Below, one piece after another: positions 43,500 to 52,500 of a DNA stretch of 64,000 bases. The translations under genes and the position numbers were made by a program. The number at the start of each line of letters is the position of its first letter. The stretch's first letter is position 1. The notes below the pieces were generated by a model that saw only the letters and a list, made by a program, of their open reading frames with translations, did not search any database and was not told the DNA's origin. Source of the stretch: Streptomyces sp. CB00455 (GTDB lineage Bacteria > Actinomycetota > Actinomycetes > Streptomycetales > Streptomycetaceae); contig NZ_LIVQ01000001.1 in NCBI RefSeq assembly GCF_001905445.1, positions 62,001-126,000 on the forward strand, read 5' to 3'.

Positions 43500-43712
43500 C
43501 CGCATCTCCTGGTGGTCCGATGCCGTCGACCCGGTTCGTCCAGGTCGTGCTTGGTACGCTCCGCCCCTCATGGTCCGCGCGCCCGACGTTTCACGAAATC
43601 TCCACCGGTTCGTGTCAACCGGCCGAGCCCGCCGTCCCGCGGCGCCCATCCCTCTCGGTCCGCCACCTCCGGGCCGCCGCCTCCTGGCGGGGAGGCGGCG
43701 GCCTTCAGAGCG

Positions 43713-44096
43713 TCAGCACTCGCGCAGGCCCGGCGCGGGGTCGACCGACGTGTGGACGTCCACGGCCGCGACGTTGCCCCACTGGCCGTTGTCCAGCTGG
43801 GTCCAGTACCAGACGTTGTTGCCGCCGGCGTGCTGGTCACCGCGGCCCCAGCACTGGAACCAGCTGGGGCTCGTGTTCAGCGGCCCCCGTACCGCGGAGT
43901 TGTACCGGCGGTGCTCGTAGCCCTTGGCGCCGACCCGGTTGCCACACCACAGCTTGCCGTCGGCGCGGACGCCGCATTCGGCGGCCGCGCTCTTCCCGGT
44001 GGCGGGCGTCGCCTGGGCGGGTCCGGTCACGGTGGTCATGCCGGCCGCCAGTGCGACCGCGGCGAGACCCAGGGTGATCTTCTTGCGTGCGGACAT
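43713..44096 (-). CDS. Small secreted protein, SH3-like
   Basis: A 127-residue exported protein. The signal SARKKITLGLAAVALAAGMT ends near AQA. The mature domain has ECGVRADGKLWCGNRVGAKG, RGPLNTSPSWFQCWGRGDQH, VWYWTQLDNGQWGNVAAVDV and a final Cys in LREC; this layout resembles bacterial SH3-like domains that bind cell-wall peptides. The end of the neighbouring NlpC/P60 protein has a similar pattern. CGAGGAGAAGAC precedes the ATG at 44096. It starts 70 bases after that gene's stop, so the two may share a transcript. Confidence 0.65.
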   Translation of the reverse strand: MSARKKITLGLAAVALAAGMTTVTGPAQATPATGKSAAAECGVRADGKLWCGNRVGAKGYEHRRYNSAVRGPLNTSPSWFQCWGRGDQHAGGNNVWYWTQLDNGQWGNVAAVDVHTSVDPAPGLREC

Positions 44097-44166
44097 GTCT
44101 TCTCCTCGATAGGGCTCCCTCGGGAGCCGGTTCACGGGTGTGTGTGGTCGGTGGTGCGGGCGGTAC

Positions 44167-45024
44167 TCAGGGGCAGGTGCGTACGCCGTCCAGCCAGGCG
44201 GCGCCCCTGATGTAGATGTTGGTGATCCACGCCCCGTACTCGGGCAGGTAGGACCAGGCGTCGTTGGTGTAGCCCTCCGCCGTCACCGGTTCGGCGTGCT
44301 TCTGGCACTCGACGCGCACCGTGGTCGGGCCGGGGAACCGGTGCACCCGCGGGCTCGTGGTGGACGGCTCCTCGTGGGTCCACACATCGGTGCCCCAGGT
44401 ACTGAACGTGCCGGGAGCCGCCGCCGCGGCGATGCGGACCGCTCCCGCGTAGTCCCCGCCCAGCCGTACGTCGCTGACGGTGATCCGGGTGCCCGATTCC
44501 CGGGCCTCGACCATCTTGCCCGCGCCCAGGTAGATCGCGATGTGGTGGACGGAACCTCCCGACCCCCAGGCCAGCAGGTCCCCCGGCAGCAACGGCGCCG
44601 TCCCCTCGGCAGCCGTGAAACGCTGCTGCACCTGCGGCGAGTGGAACTGGTGGTACGCGTTGCCGGGCAGCGGGTCGCCGCCGGCCGCGCGGGCGTAGGC
44701 GTACCGGACCAGTCCCGAGCAGTCGAAGCCCAGCCGCTCCGGGTCGTGCGCGCTGTCCGGGTCGCTCGGGTCGACCTGACCGTACGTCGGCCCCGGCTGC
44801 GGCCCGTGGCCGCCGCCCCAGGTGTACCAGGTGCCGATCTGCTCGCATGCGGCCCGAACGGCGCCCTGCGCCACCACGGAGGCTCCCGGGGTGAGCACGC
44901 CGCACGACCCCGCCGCCTTCGGCGCCGGTGCTGCGGCCGCCGGGGCGCCGAAAGTCCCTCCCCAGGCGGCCAGGACGGTCACCGCCGCCACCGCGGCGGC
45001 CGCCACCTTTCTCCCCATCGCCAT
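44167..45024 (-). CDS. Secreted NlpC/P60 peptidoglycan hydrolase with SH3-like end
   Basis: A 285-residue exported enzyme. The signal VAAAAVAAVTVLAAWGGTFG ends at AAAA. Residues about 55-195 are the NlpC/P60 domain: the Cys nucleophile is Cys102 in LGFDCSGLVRYAYARAAGG, the His is in GSVHHIAIYLGAGKMVEA, and LLPGDLLAWGSG lies before it. Such enzymes cut D-Glu-to-diamino-acid bonds in wall peptides. Residues about 215-285 form an SH3-like domain ending in YGAWITNIYIRGAAW and a Cys. GGGGGAACAGGAC precedes the ATG at 45024. A small relative of its end domain lies downstream at 43713. Confidence 0.88.
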   Translation of the reverse strand: MAMGRKVAAAAVAAVTVLAAWGGTFGAPAAAAPAPKAAGSCGVLTPGASVVAQGAVRAACEQIGTWYTWGGGHGPQPGPTYGQVDPSDPDSAHDPERLGFDCSGLVRYAYARAAGGDPLPGNAYHQFHSPQVQQRFTAAEGTAPLLPGDLLAWGSGGSVHHIAIYLGAGKMVEARESGTRITVSDVRLGGDYAGAVRIAAAAAPGTFSTWGTDVWTHEEPSTTSPRVHRFPGPTTVRVECQKHAEPVTAEGYTNDAWSYLPEYGAWITNIYIRGAAWLDGVRTCP

Positions 45025-45477
45025 GTCCTGTTCCCCCGTCCCCCACGCGGTGTCCCGCGGGTCGTCGTGCTCGTCGTGGTGTGCACCGGCGTGCCCGTCG
45101 TACGGAGCACGGACCGACCGTCCGACCGTCCGTACGTCCGTACGTCCGTCCATCCGTCCGTCCGTCCGTCCGCCGGGCACTACGAGACTGTGCCCCGCCA
45201 CCCCTGCCTGTCGAGGAAGCGCGGGTCGACCACCAAGACGGGAAACGGGAAACCCCCGGGAAACCCCCTCTCACCAGCACCTTTGAGCAGTCGTCAAAAG
45301 GGCGCACGGTGGTTCGTGGCGCCGGCGCGCCGCGACGTCGGCCGACCGCGGTGCCGTACTGCACCGCCCAGCCGGGTTCTTTCCCTCGCCGTCGAGTCCG
45401 AGAGGGAGCTGTTGGGCCGCCCGCGCCGCCGTAGGCCGCCCGCAGGATGCCGTCGCGCTCATCACCACCGAGACGCG
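45025..45477. other. Repeat-rich promoter region of the NlpC/P60 gene
   Basis: From 45111 to 45173 CCGT and CCGTACGT units repeat about fifteen times. To the right, GGGAAAC occurs three times (45240-45268), followed by a CTTTGA-N7-TCAAAAG inverted repeat (45283-45301). The NlpC/P60 promoter lies here. No gene with a ribosome site was found. Confidence 0.55.
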
Positions 45478-45510
45478 TCGAGGGCGCCGCTGAGACAGCG
45501 GCGCCCTCGA
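45478..45510 (-). terminator. 15-base-pair hairpin after the repeat-protein gene
   Basis: TCGAGGGCGCCGCTG (45478-45492) pairs perfectly with CAGCGGCGCCCTCGA (45496-45510) around AGA. It lies 19 bases beyond the stop of the leftward gene at 45529 and should end its transcript. Confidence 0.85.
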
Positions 45511-45528
45511 TGCGGTGAGCCAGAAGGA

Positions 45529-46143
45529 TCAGGCGCGCACGGTGTACCACGCACCGAGGCCGTTGCAGCCGCGTGCGTCATAGGTGGTGCTGCGGTAGCC
45601 CGCCGGGATGGGCGAGTAGGGGCAGGTCCAGATGCCGTTGCGGACGAGCTGGTGGAACCAGGCGCCGATGCCGCTGCAACCGCTGCGGTCGTAACCGGTG
45701 GTCACGTACCCCGACACGACCGGCGAACCGGCGCAGGTCCAGATGCCGTCACGCGCGAGTCGGTGGAACCAGGCGCCGACGCCGCTGCAGCCATTTCGGT
45801 CGTAGGCGGTGATGACGTACCCGGTCACGATCGGCGAGCCGCCGCAGGTCCAGATCCCGTCGCGAGCGGGCACCTGGAGCCAGGAACCGGCCCCGTTACA
45901 GCCGTTGCGGTCGAAGGCGCTGATGACGTAGCCGTCCGGAACGGGCGTTCCGGGGCAGGTCCATCCACCCACCGTGGCCTGCGATTCACTGGCCGCGGCG
46001 CTCGCCGTACCGGCGACGGTGCCGGCAAGGACGACGGTCACGAGCAAAGCGACTGCTCCTGCAATCGCGGCGACCCTGTTTCGGAAGGCCATCAGCGCCG
46101 CGGAGCTCCACGAGCGCCGCACATGGTGAAATATGCTGCTCAA
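45529..46143 (-). CDS. Secreted protein of four 37-residue Cys-paired repeats
   Basis: A 204-residue exported protein (TTG at 46143, or 187 residues from the ATG at 46092, which opens a textbook signal peptide FRNRVAAIAGAVALLVTVVL). After the SASA cleavage come four tandem repeats of about 37 residues, each with WTC, a Pro/Gly turn, GYVI(S/T)A(F/Y)DRNGC and G(A/S)WF. Every repeat has two Cys eight to twenty residues apart, so each may close with one disulfide. The repeats are 60-70% alike. This resembles a short lectin-like or wall-binding array. RBS support is weak for both starts. No family recognised. Confidence 0.75.
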   Translation of the reverse strand: MSSIFHHVRRSWSSAALMAFRNRVAAIAGAVALLVTVVLAGTVAGTASAAASESQATVGGWTCPGTPVPDGYVISAFDRNGCNGAGSWLQVPARDGIWTCGGSPIVTGYVITAYDRNGCSGVGAWFHRLARDGIWTCAGSPVVSGYVTTGYDRSGCSGIGAWFHQLVRNGIWTCPYSPIPAGYRSTTYDARGCNGLGAWYTVRA

Positions 46144-46279
46144 TTCACACCATCCCTAGAACCTGGCAACGGAACGAGGGTCACCTTACTTGTGGATCGT
46201 GTGAAGAAAAGATGTGAATACCGAAAAGTAAACAACTTGTCCTGAAACAAACAGCGTTGCCGTCGGCGCCGCATCAAAC

Positions 46280-46311
46280 ACGGCAGCACGGCAGCACGGC
46301 AGCACGGCTGG
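46280..46311. repeat. ACGGCAGC tandem repeat in an intergenic gap
   Basis: Three perfect 8-base units plus a degenerate fourth (ACGGCTGG) follow an AT-rich stretch (46180-46255) that contains AAGAAAAGATG and AACAAACAG. This gap separates the repeat-protein gene's start from the GlxA-type gene's end and is likely the promoter side of the former. Confidence 0.75.
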
Positions 46312-46371
46312 TGGGCGGGGCGGGGAGGCCCTCGGTGACGTGCCGCGCCGGGCGCGCCGGGACGCCAGATG

Positions 46372-47367
46372 TCAGCCGGCGAAGGTACGGCGATATCGCG
46401 ACGGGCTGGTCCTGGTCAGCGCCGTGAAGTGCACGCGCAGCGACTCCGCAGAACCGAAACCACAGCGGTGTGCGATGTCGTCGACGCCGAGGCGCGTGGT
46501 TTCGAGGAGGACGCGGGCGCGGCTGACGCGTTGTGCGGCGATCCAGTTCATGACGCTCGTGCCGGTCGCGGTGAGGAACCTGCGGCGAAGAGTCCGCGTG
46601 CTCATGTGGTGGTGCCGGCTGATCGTCTCCAGCGAGAGCGGCTCGTCGAGGTGCGCCAGGATCCAGGTGATCACGGCGCTGATCTCGGAACGGCCGCCCT
46701 CCGGGAGGGGCTCGATGAACTGGGCCTGTCCCCCTTCACGGTGTGGCGGACTGACCAGGAACCGGGCCATCGCGTTCGCGGTCGCCTGGCCATGGTCGAG
46801 GCGTAGCAGGTGGAGGCACAGGTCGGCTCCGGCAAGGATGCCGGCGGAGGTGAAGACGCCGGTGTCCTCGACGTAGAGCTCTGCCTCACGGATCGTCACC
46901 GACGGGTAGCGGTCCCCCAGCAGCTTTGCCCAGTGCCAGTGGGTGGTGACGTTGCGACCGTCCAGGATTCCGGCGGCGGCCAGGGCGAACGCGCCGGTGC
47001 AGATCGACACCATGCGGCTGCCGCGGTCGTACGCGTCACGCAGCCGCTCGACCAGCTCGGCGTCCGGAGGTGCGGTGGGGTCTTCCACCCCGGCGACGAT
47101 CACGGTGTCGGCGCAGTCCAGCCGGTCAAGCGGTTCGATCCCCTGGGGCACCAGCGCCCCCTCCGTAGAAGGCGGGCCCGCCAGGGTCAGTTGGTAGGGG
47201 GTGCCGCAGGGTGTGGAGGTGGCGAGTTGGTCGGGCCAGCGGCCGAACACCTGCTGCGGAATGGCGACATCCAGGGGGACGAAGCCTGGCTGCACCACCA
47301 CTGTGACCTTGGCCTTGGCCGGATCCTTGGAGTCATTGTCCACATGGCCATCGTACGGAGGTCTCAT
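46372..47367 (-). CDS. GlxA-type transcriptional regulator (DJ-1/PfpI + AraC domains)
   Basis: A 331-residue regulator. Residues about 20-190 are a DJ-1/PfpI-like domain, with VVVQPGFVPLDVAIPQQVFG and the nucleophile-elbow region VSICTGAFALAAAGILDG holding the conserved Cys. Residues about 225-331 are an AraC double helix-turn-helix (LDEPLSLETISRHHHMSTRT, then DIAHRCGFGSAESLRVHFTA). Such proteins activate genes for amine, cyanide or amino-acid-derived metabolites. The ATG at 47367 follows AGGAGGGG closely. It is divergent from an HD-domain gene only 19 bases away, its likely target. Confidence 0.9.
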   Translation of the reverse strand: MRPPYDGHVDNDSKDPAKAKVTVVVQPGFVPLDVAIPQQVFGRWPDQLATSTPCGTPYQLTLAGPPSTEGALVPQGIEPLDRLDCADTVIVAGVEDPTAPPDAELVERLRDAYDRGSRMVSICTGAFALAAAGILDGRNVTTHWHWAKLLGDRYPSVTIREAELYVEDTGVFTSAGILAGADLCLHLLRLDHGQATANAMARFLVSPPHREGGQAQFIEPLPEGGRSEISAVITWILAHLDEPLSLETISRHHHMSTRTLRRRFLTATGTSVMNWIAAQRVSRARVLLETTRLGVDDIAHRCGFGSAESLRVHFTALTRTSPSRYRRTFAG

Positions 47368-47386
47368 CCCCTCCTAGCGTGTTCGC

Positions 47387-48112
47387 ATGACTGCGACGAG
47401 CGAATCCCGAGAAGAGCGACGCATGCACGGCGTGACCGAAACGGTGAACGTGCTCTTGCTCGACACCCTGCCCGACGAGATCGGTGAGTGGCCGCGGACG
47501 CCGGCCGCGGAGGCGGCTGTCGCCTTCGCCGCCGAACATTCGCCCGCCTACCTGCTCAACCACTGCATACGCAGCTTCTTCTACGCCCGCAGCATCGCCG
47601 CTGCCAAGGATCTCGTCGCCGGGACGGACTACGACGAGGAGACGCTCTTTCTCGCCACGGTGCTGCACGACATCGGTCTGACCGGCGAGGGACAGGGGCC
47701 GAACCGGTTTGAGGTGGACGGTGCCTTCCGGGCCGCCCGCTTCGCACGCGATCACGGTCTGTCCGATGCCGCCGCCGAGCTGATCTGGGACGCGGTGGCG
47801 CTGCACACCTCTTCCGGGATCGCGGTCCACAAGCAACCGGTGGTCGCCCTCGCCCACCTCGGCATCGGTGCCGACGTCTTCGGTTTCGGCGTCGAGGAGT
47901 TGGACCGGGCGGTGCTCGACGCCGCGCACTCGGCGTTCCCCTGGCTGGATCTGCGTGAGCGGATTCTTGAGGAAGTGGTCCACCAGATCGATCAGCAGCC
48001 GTCGAAGTGGTCGCCCATGTCGTTCGTCGACGACGTGTACCGCAAGTTCCGGCCGGACAACGCCTTCCCCGGTCTGGACGAGATGTGCGCTGCGCCGACA
48101 GTTCCGCACTGA
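47387..48112 (+). CDS. HD-domain protein, possible phosphohydrolase
   Basis: A 241-residue cytoplasmic protein of the metal-dependent HD superfamily. LNHCIRSFFYARSIAAAKDL supplies the first His, TLFLATVLHDIGLTGEGQGP is the HD motif, and AALIWDAVALHTSSGIAVH (AELIWDAVALHTS) holds the later His residues. Cyanamide hydratase and related small HD enzymes have this arrangement and length. The GlxA-type neighbour fits an enzyme acting on a nitrile, amine or cyanamide, but this is inference. ATG at 47387 has no RBS and a TAGCGT box 6 bases ahead, suggesting a leaderless message; ATG 47423 is an alternative. Confidence 0.82.
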   Translation: MTATSESREERRMHGVTETVNVLLLDTLPDEIGEWPRTPAAEAAVAFAAEHSPAYLLNHCIRSFFYARSIAAAKDLVAGTDYDEETLFLATVLHDIGLTGEGQGPNRFEVDGAFRAARFARDHGLSDAAAELIWDAVALHTSSGIAVHKQPVVALAHLGIGADVFGFGVEELDRAVLDAAHSAFPWLDLRERILEEVVHQIDQQPSKWSPMSFVDDVYRKFRPDNAFPGLDEMCAAPTVPH

Positions 48113-48225
48113 CGGGCGACCGGCCTCGGCCTGCCCCTCCCCCGGGCCCCCGAGGGGAACCCGTGACGGGCGACAACTCAGCCAGACGTTGATCTGCCGT
48201 GGGTTTTCGGGGAGAGTCCGTGATC

Positions 48226-48774
48226 ATGGAGTTCTTCTGCTTTCACCGCGACCGCCCCGGGTCACTTCCTCTGCGGATGGAGCTGCTGGAGCAGCACTGG
48301 TCCTACATGGACGGGTACGAGAAGGCGATGATCGCCCGCGGGCCGACCTTCGCCGCCGACGGCGAGACGCCCAGTGGGAGCGTCCACGTCGTCGACCTCC
48401 CGGACCCCGCCGTCGCGCGCGCGTTCGCCTTCGACGAGCCCGGCTACCAGGCCGGCGTGTACCGGGACGTGCTCCTGCGGCGGTGGCGCAACCTCCTGGG
48501 GCGCAGCATGTGGGACTTCCCCGGCGGCTCCTCCGGCGGCAACCGCTACCTCGTACTCGGCCTCGGCGCGGGCACGCCCCTCGACCTCGTCGTGCCGCCC
48601 GGCCCGGACGAGCTGATCGCGTACGGGCCGCTGCTGTCCGACGACGCGGCCGACTGGTTGGGAACCGCCGCGCTGGTGCGGGCTCCCCATGCAGGCATGG
48701 CACGCACGGTGCTGAGTCCGGACGGGTACGCCGCCGTCGAGGTCCACGAGTGGGAGTTCGGTGGCCGCAGATGA
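48226..48774 (+). CDS. YCII-related (YciI-like) protein
   Basis: A 182-residue protein with the YCII-type ferredoxin-like fold: the first unit starts EFFCFHRDRPGSLPLRMELL and HWSYMDGYEKAMIARGPTFA, with VHVVDLPDPAVARAFAFDEP as its closing part. The second half from about residue 100 has a related layout. YciI-like proteins often act as small dehydrochlorinase- or muconolactone-like enzymes or ligand binders. GGGGAGAG lies 12 bases before ATG 48226; a GTG at 48220 is closer to that site and equally possible. It is 108 bases behind the HD gene. Confidence 0.8.
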   Translation: MEFFCFHRDRPGSLPLRMELLEQHWSYMDGYEKAMIARGPTFAADGETPSGSVHVVDLPDPAVARAFAFDEPGYQAGVYRDVLLRRWRNLLGRSMWDFPGGSSGGNRYLVLGLGAGTPLDLVVPPGPDELIAYGPLLSDDAADWLGTAALVRAPHAGMARTVLSPDGYAAVEVHEWEFGGRR

Positions 48775-48870
48775 AACCCGGCGCCACACCGTCCGGCGAA
48801 CGGCCCTGCCCCCGGACGCGCACAAAGCGGACCTCCCGCCGCCGGACGGCGCCAAGACCGCTCCTGCTCG

Positions 48871-48901
48871 ACCGGCTGACCGGCTGACCGGCTGACCGGC
48901 C
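48871..48901. repeat. ACCGGCTG tandem repeat
   Basis: Three perfect 8-base units (48871-48894) and a partial fourth precede the end of the GNAT gene at 48930. The repeat has no visible coding role. Confidence 0.8.
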
Positions 48902-48929
48902 TGGAACACTCCATCGCCACCGCGCGGGA

Positions 48930-49505
48930 TCAACTTCGGGGACGGAAGTCCAGCATGGAGAAGACCTTGTCGTAGCGGCGTGCGCCGACAGCGACGAAGT
49001 CGGGCAGGCGACCGTATTCGGTGAAGCCCAGCGACCGGTAGAGGTGCAGGGCGTGGGTGTTGTCGCCACGTACGTCCAAGGTGAGGACCTCTATGCCCGC
49101 GTCCCGGGCGTCGGCGATCAGGGCGCCGGTCAGCGCCCGGCCGACGCCACGACCATGGACAGCAGCATCCACCGCGATCTTCTCCAGATCGGCGTGCGGC
49201 CGGTGAGTGGGCCGGGCGTAGCGGAGCCAGTACCCCAAGCCGACCAGACGACGGTCGAGGTACGCGGCGCGCAGGGCCCCGTCCCCGGCGTGGGCCGCGG
49301 AGACGACGTGGTCGAGAAGTTCCGCCACATCTTCTTGCGAGGGGGGTTCGACCCAGCCCAGCGCGGCACCTCCGCGGACCAGGGCCGCCAGGATCCGGTG
49401 GGCCGACTCCACCAGGGCGGCATACAGCTCCGGATCGGAAGTCAGCTCCACGGCGTCGAGGATGGTGAGCTCGGTGGTCTCACCGCTGGTCATGGCTGGA
49501 TTCAT
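48930..49505 (-). CDS. GNAT-family N-acetyltransferase
   Basis: A 191-residue enzyme. The acetyl-CoA motif lies near residue 125: DLEKIAVDAAVHGRGVGRAL, with the HGRGVG loop that grips the pyrophosphate. VLTLDVRGDNTHALHLYRSL and GFTEYGRLPDFVAVG complete the GNAT fold. It would transfer acetyl to an amine of a small molecule or protein. The ATG at 49505 follows a TAGGCT box by 7 bases and has no RBS, consistent with leaderless translation; ATG 49493 is possible. It ends beside a tandem repeat and follows the SARP-type regulator gene by 24 bases on the same strand. Confidence 0.85.
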   Translation of the reverse strand: MNPAMTSGETTELTILDAVELTSDPELYAALVESAHRILAALVRGGAALGWVEPPSQEDVAELLDHVVSAAHAGDGALRAAYLDRRLVGLGYWLRYARPTHRPHADLEKIAVDAAVHGRGVGRALTGALIADARDAGIEVLTLDVRGDNTHALHLYRSLGFTEYGRLPDFVAVGARRYDKVFSMLDFRPRS

Positions 49506-49529
49506 GACCGACAGCCTAGACACAGATGG

Positions 49530-52500
49530 TCACCCAGAGCTGCTGTCCCTCTGCAGGAAGATGCGAGGGACGGACCCCGCCTCACCGTCGGGATCGCGTT
49601 GCACCGTCATGAGCCGGCCGTCGGGTAGCGGCACGTCGTACGAGCCGTGCCTTCGGCCCTGTCGGAAAGCGGTGGCGAAGGCTTCCCCGCCCAGGACTTC
49701 GCCGGCCCGCACGGTGGCGCGGTCGACGTCGTCGCGTTCCGCCGCAGGCAGCGGGGCGCCGACCGACTCGCGGGCGGCCGCGGCCGAACCGAGGAGACGG
49801 GCTGCGTCGGTGGGGCACCCTGCGAGGGCCAGGGCCCCTGCCGTGCCCTCCAGGGCGAGCGCGAGCGCCCGGGGGTCGCCGGCCCTTCGGGCCGCATCCA
49901 GGCCCTCCAGGTGGAGGGCCAGCGCGCGCCCGGCATCGCCGCACTGCTCGGCAACGAAACCCAGCTCCGCCAGGATCAGCGCCTCCCCGCTGGCAACGCC
50001 TTGGCGCCGGTTCCATTCGAGCCAGGGCTGCAGGTGGCATTCGGCCGTCTCGAACTGACCCGTCCTGCGGGCCCCGAGGGCGAGCCCCGTCTGCGCGAAC
50101 TGTTCGGCGGGCCGGTGGCCCTGCTCGGCGGCCAGCCGCCGCGCCCGCTCGTGCAGCTCCGCAGCGGAGGTGAAGTCGCCGGTGAGCAGCGCGATCCGGC
50201 CCAGTCTGGACAGGCGGAACGACACGTCCGTCCAGAGCTGGAGTTCCTCCGCGACGCGCACACCGTCGCGGTGCAGCCGGGCAGCCTCCTGGTAGTCGCC
50301 CGAGATCTCGGCCAGGACACCGAGCTGTTCGGCGGCTTGGAGCTGGCCCCATCGGTCGCCGATCCGCGCGAAGCGGGCCGCGCTGTCCCCGGCGTCGTTC
50401 CTGAGCGTGGCGAGGTCACCCCGGTAGAGGGCCTCGGTGGCGCGGGTGCTCTGGGTGGCGGCCATGCCCCAACGGTCGTCCTGGGCGCGGAACTCGGCCA
50501 GCAGGCCGGCAGTCCGGTCCCGCTCGCCGGGTGCGGCGCCGAACCCGCATCGAGCGAAAGCGAGGAACCATCGGGCCCGGGCGTCAGCCTCCCCGTACTT
50601 TCCCTCGTCCTCTTCGTTCTCCTTTCTCGCACCCGCCAGCTGCGCGAACGCGGCTTGCCGCGCGAGCGCACTGCTGCGGGCCCCGGAGGTGGCGAGGCCG
50701 GGGGAGCTCAGTGCCAGGGCCAACGAGTGCCGGGCCTCGCCGAGCCGGCCGCGCAGGAACCAGTACCAGGAGAGGGAGTTGACCAGACGGACTGCCAGGT
50801 CGGCGGTGTCGTCGGCGCCGGTGGCCGCCTGGGTGAGCGCGCAGCGCAGGTTGGCTCTGTCGGTGTCGAGCCGGTGCAGCCAGTGGCGCTGGTCGGGGCC
50901 GTACAGCAAGGGCTCGGCGCGCTCGGCCAGCTCCGTGTAGTGGTCCAGGTGCCGTCGGCGGACGAGCCGGGTCTCTCCGGCTTCGTCGAGCCGTTCGAGG
51001 CTGTACGCGGCGACCGATTCCAGTGTCCGGTACCTGGGGCCGTCCTGGCCGTGCAGGACGGTGACCAGCGAGCGGTCGACCAGGCGGGTGACCACGTCGA
51101 GGACGGTGCCGGCCGGCACGTCCGGCGCCGCGCACACCTCTTCGGCGGCGCTCAGCGTGCATCCTCCGGCGAAGACGGCCAGTCGGCGCAGCACGGCGCG
51201 TTCGGGCTCGGTCAGCAGCCCCCAGCTCCAGTCGATCACGGCGCGCAGGGTGCGCTGGCGGGGTGGAGCGCCCCGCAGGCCGGAGTTCAGCAGCCGGAAG
51301 CGGTCGTCGAGGCGCTCGGTCATCTCGTGCACGCCCAGGGCCCGGACCCGGGCGGCGGCGAGTTCCAGCGCAAGCGGGATCCCGTCCAGGCGTTCGCACA
51401 GGCGTGCCACAGCGTCGGCGTTGGCGGGGCCGAGGGCGAATCCCGGGGAGGCCGCTGCGGCTCGCGCGGCGAAGAGCCGTACGGCGTCGGACTCCGGCAG
51501 CGGCTCGACCACGTGCAGCATTTCGCCGGGCAGCGCCAGCGGCTCCTGGCTGGTGGCCAGGATGCGCAGGCCGGGCGCGTGGCGCAGCAGATGCCCGGCC
51601 AGTTCCGCGACGGGCTGGACCAGGTGCTCGCAGTTGTCCAGGACGAGCAGCAGGCTCCGGGTGCCAAGGGCCCGGGCGAGGCGCTCCGCCGTACGGCCGG
51701 CGTGCGCGTCGCCGGGCCGGTCGCGGATACCCAGGACGTCGGCCACCGTGTCGGCCACGGCGTGGGCTGTTGTGGCCACGCCGTCGGGGTCCGCGGGCTC
51801 GGGGTCCAGTTCGACCAGCCAGACCCCGTCGGGGAAGGTATCGGCCGCGAGCGCGGCGGCCTCCAGGGCGAGCCGCGTCTTGCCCACGCCGCCGGGCCCG
51901 GTGAGGGTGACCAGGCGGCCCGACGTGAGCAGGGCCCGTACTCGGGTGACGTCCTGGCGCCTGCCGATCAGGTCGGTCAGGCCCGCTGCGGGCAGGTTCG
52001 TGCGGGGCGGGATGGTTGTGCTGTCGGCGGAGGAGCAGGTTGCGGGCGCCTGGGCAGGGGTGGCCGGGGGTCCGGTGGACGCCAGGGACGGGTCTTGGCG
52101 CAGGATTGCCTGGTGGAGGGTCGCCAGCTCGCGGCTGGGATCGAGTCCCAGTTCCTCGGACAGCCTCTCCGCGAGTCGGTGGTAGCTCTCCAGTGCCTCG
52201 GTTTGGCGGCCCGAGCGGTAGAGCGCACGCATGTGCAGGGACCGCAGCCCGTCCCGGAGCGGATGCAGGCGGACGAGTTCGGCCAGCTCATCCGCCAGTT
52301 GCCGGTGTTCGCCGAGCTCCAGTCGGACGCCGGCCAGTTCCTCCACTGTCGTCAGTCGTTGTTCGTCCAACTTCGTGGCGCTCGCGCGCGCGAAGGGCTC
52401 GTCGCGGAATTCGGCGAAGGCCGGCCCGCGCCATAACGCGAGCGCGTCCGACAGCAGCGACACCTGCTCGCGCGGGTTTCCGGTCCGGCGGGCCCGCGCC

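Noticed and set aside
49647..52436. A 929-codon plus-strand frame opposite the SARP-type gene
   Set aside because: It mirrors the codons of the regulator on the other strand and has no RBS or known domain.
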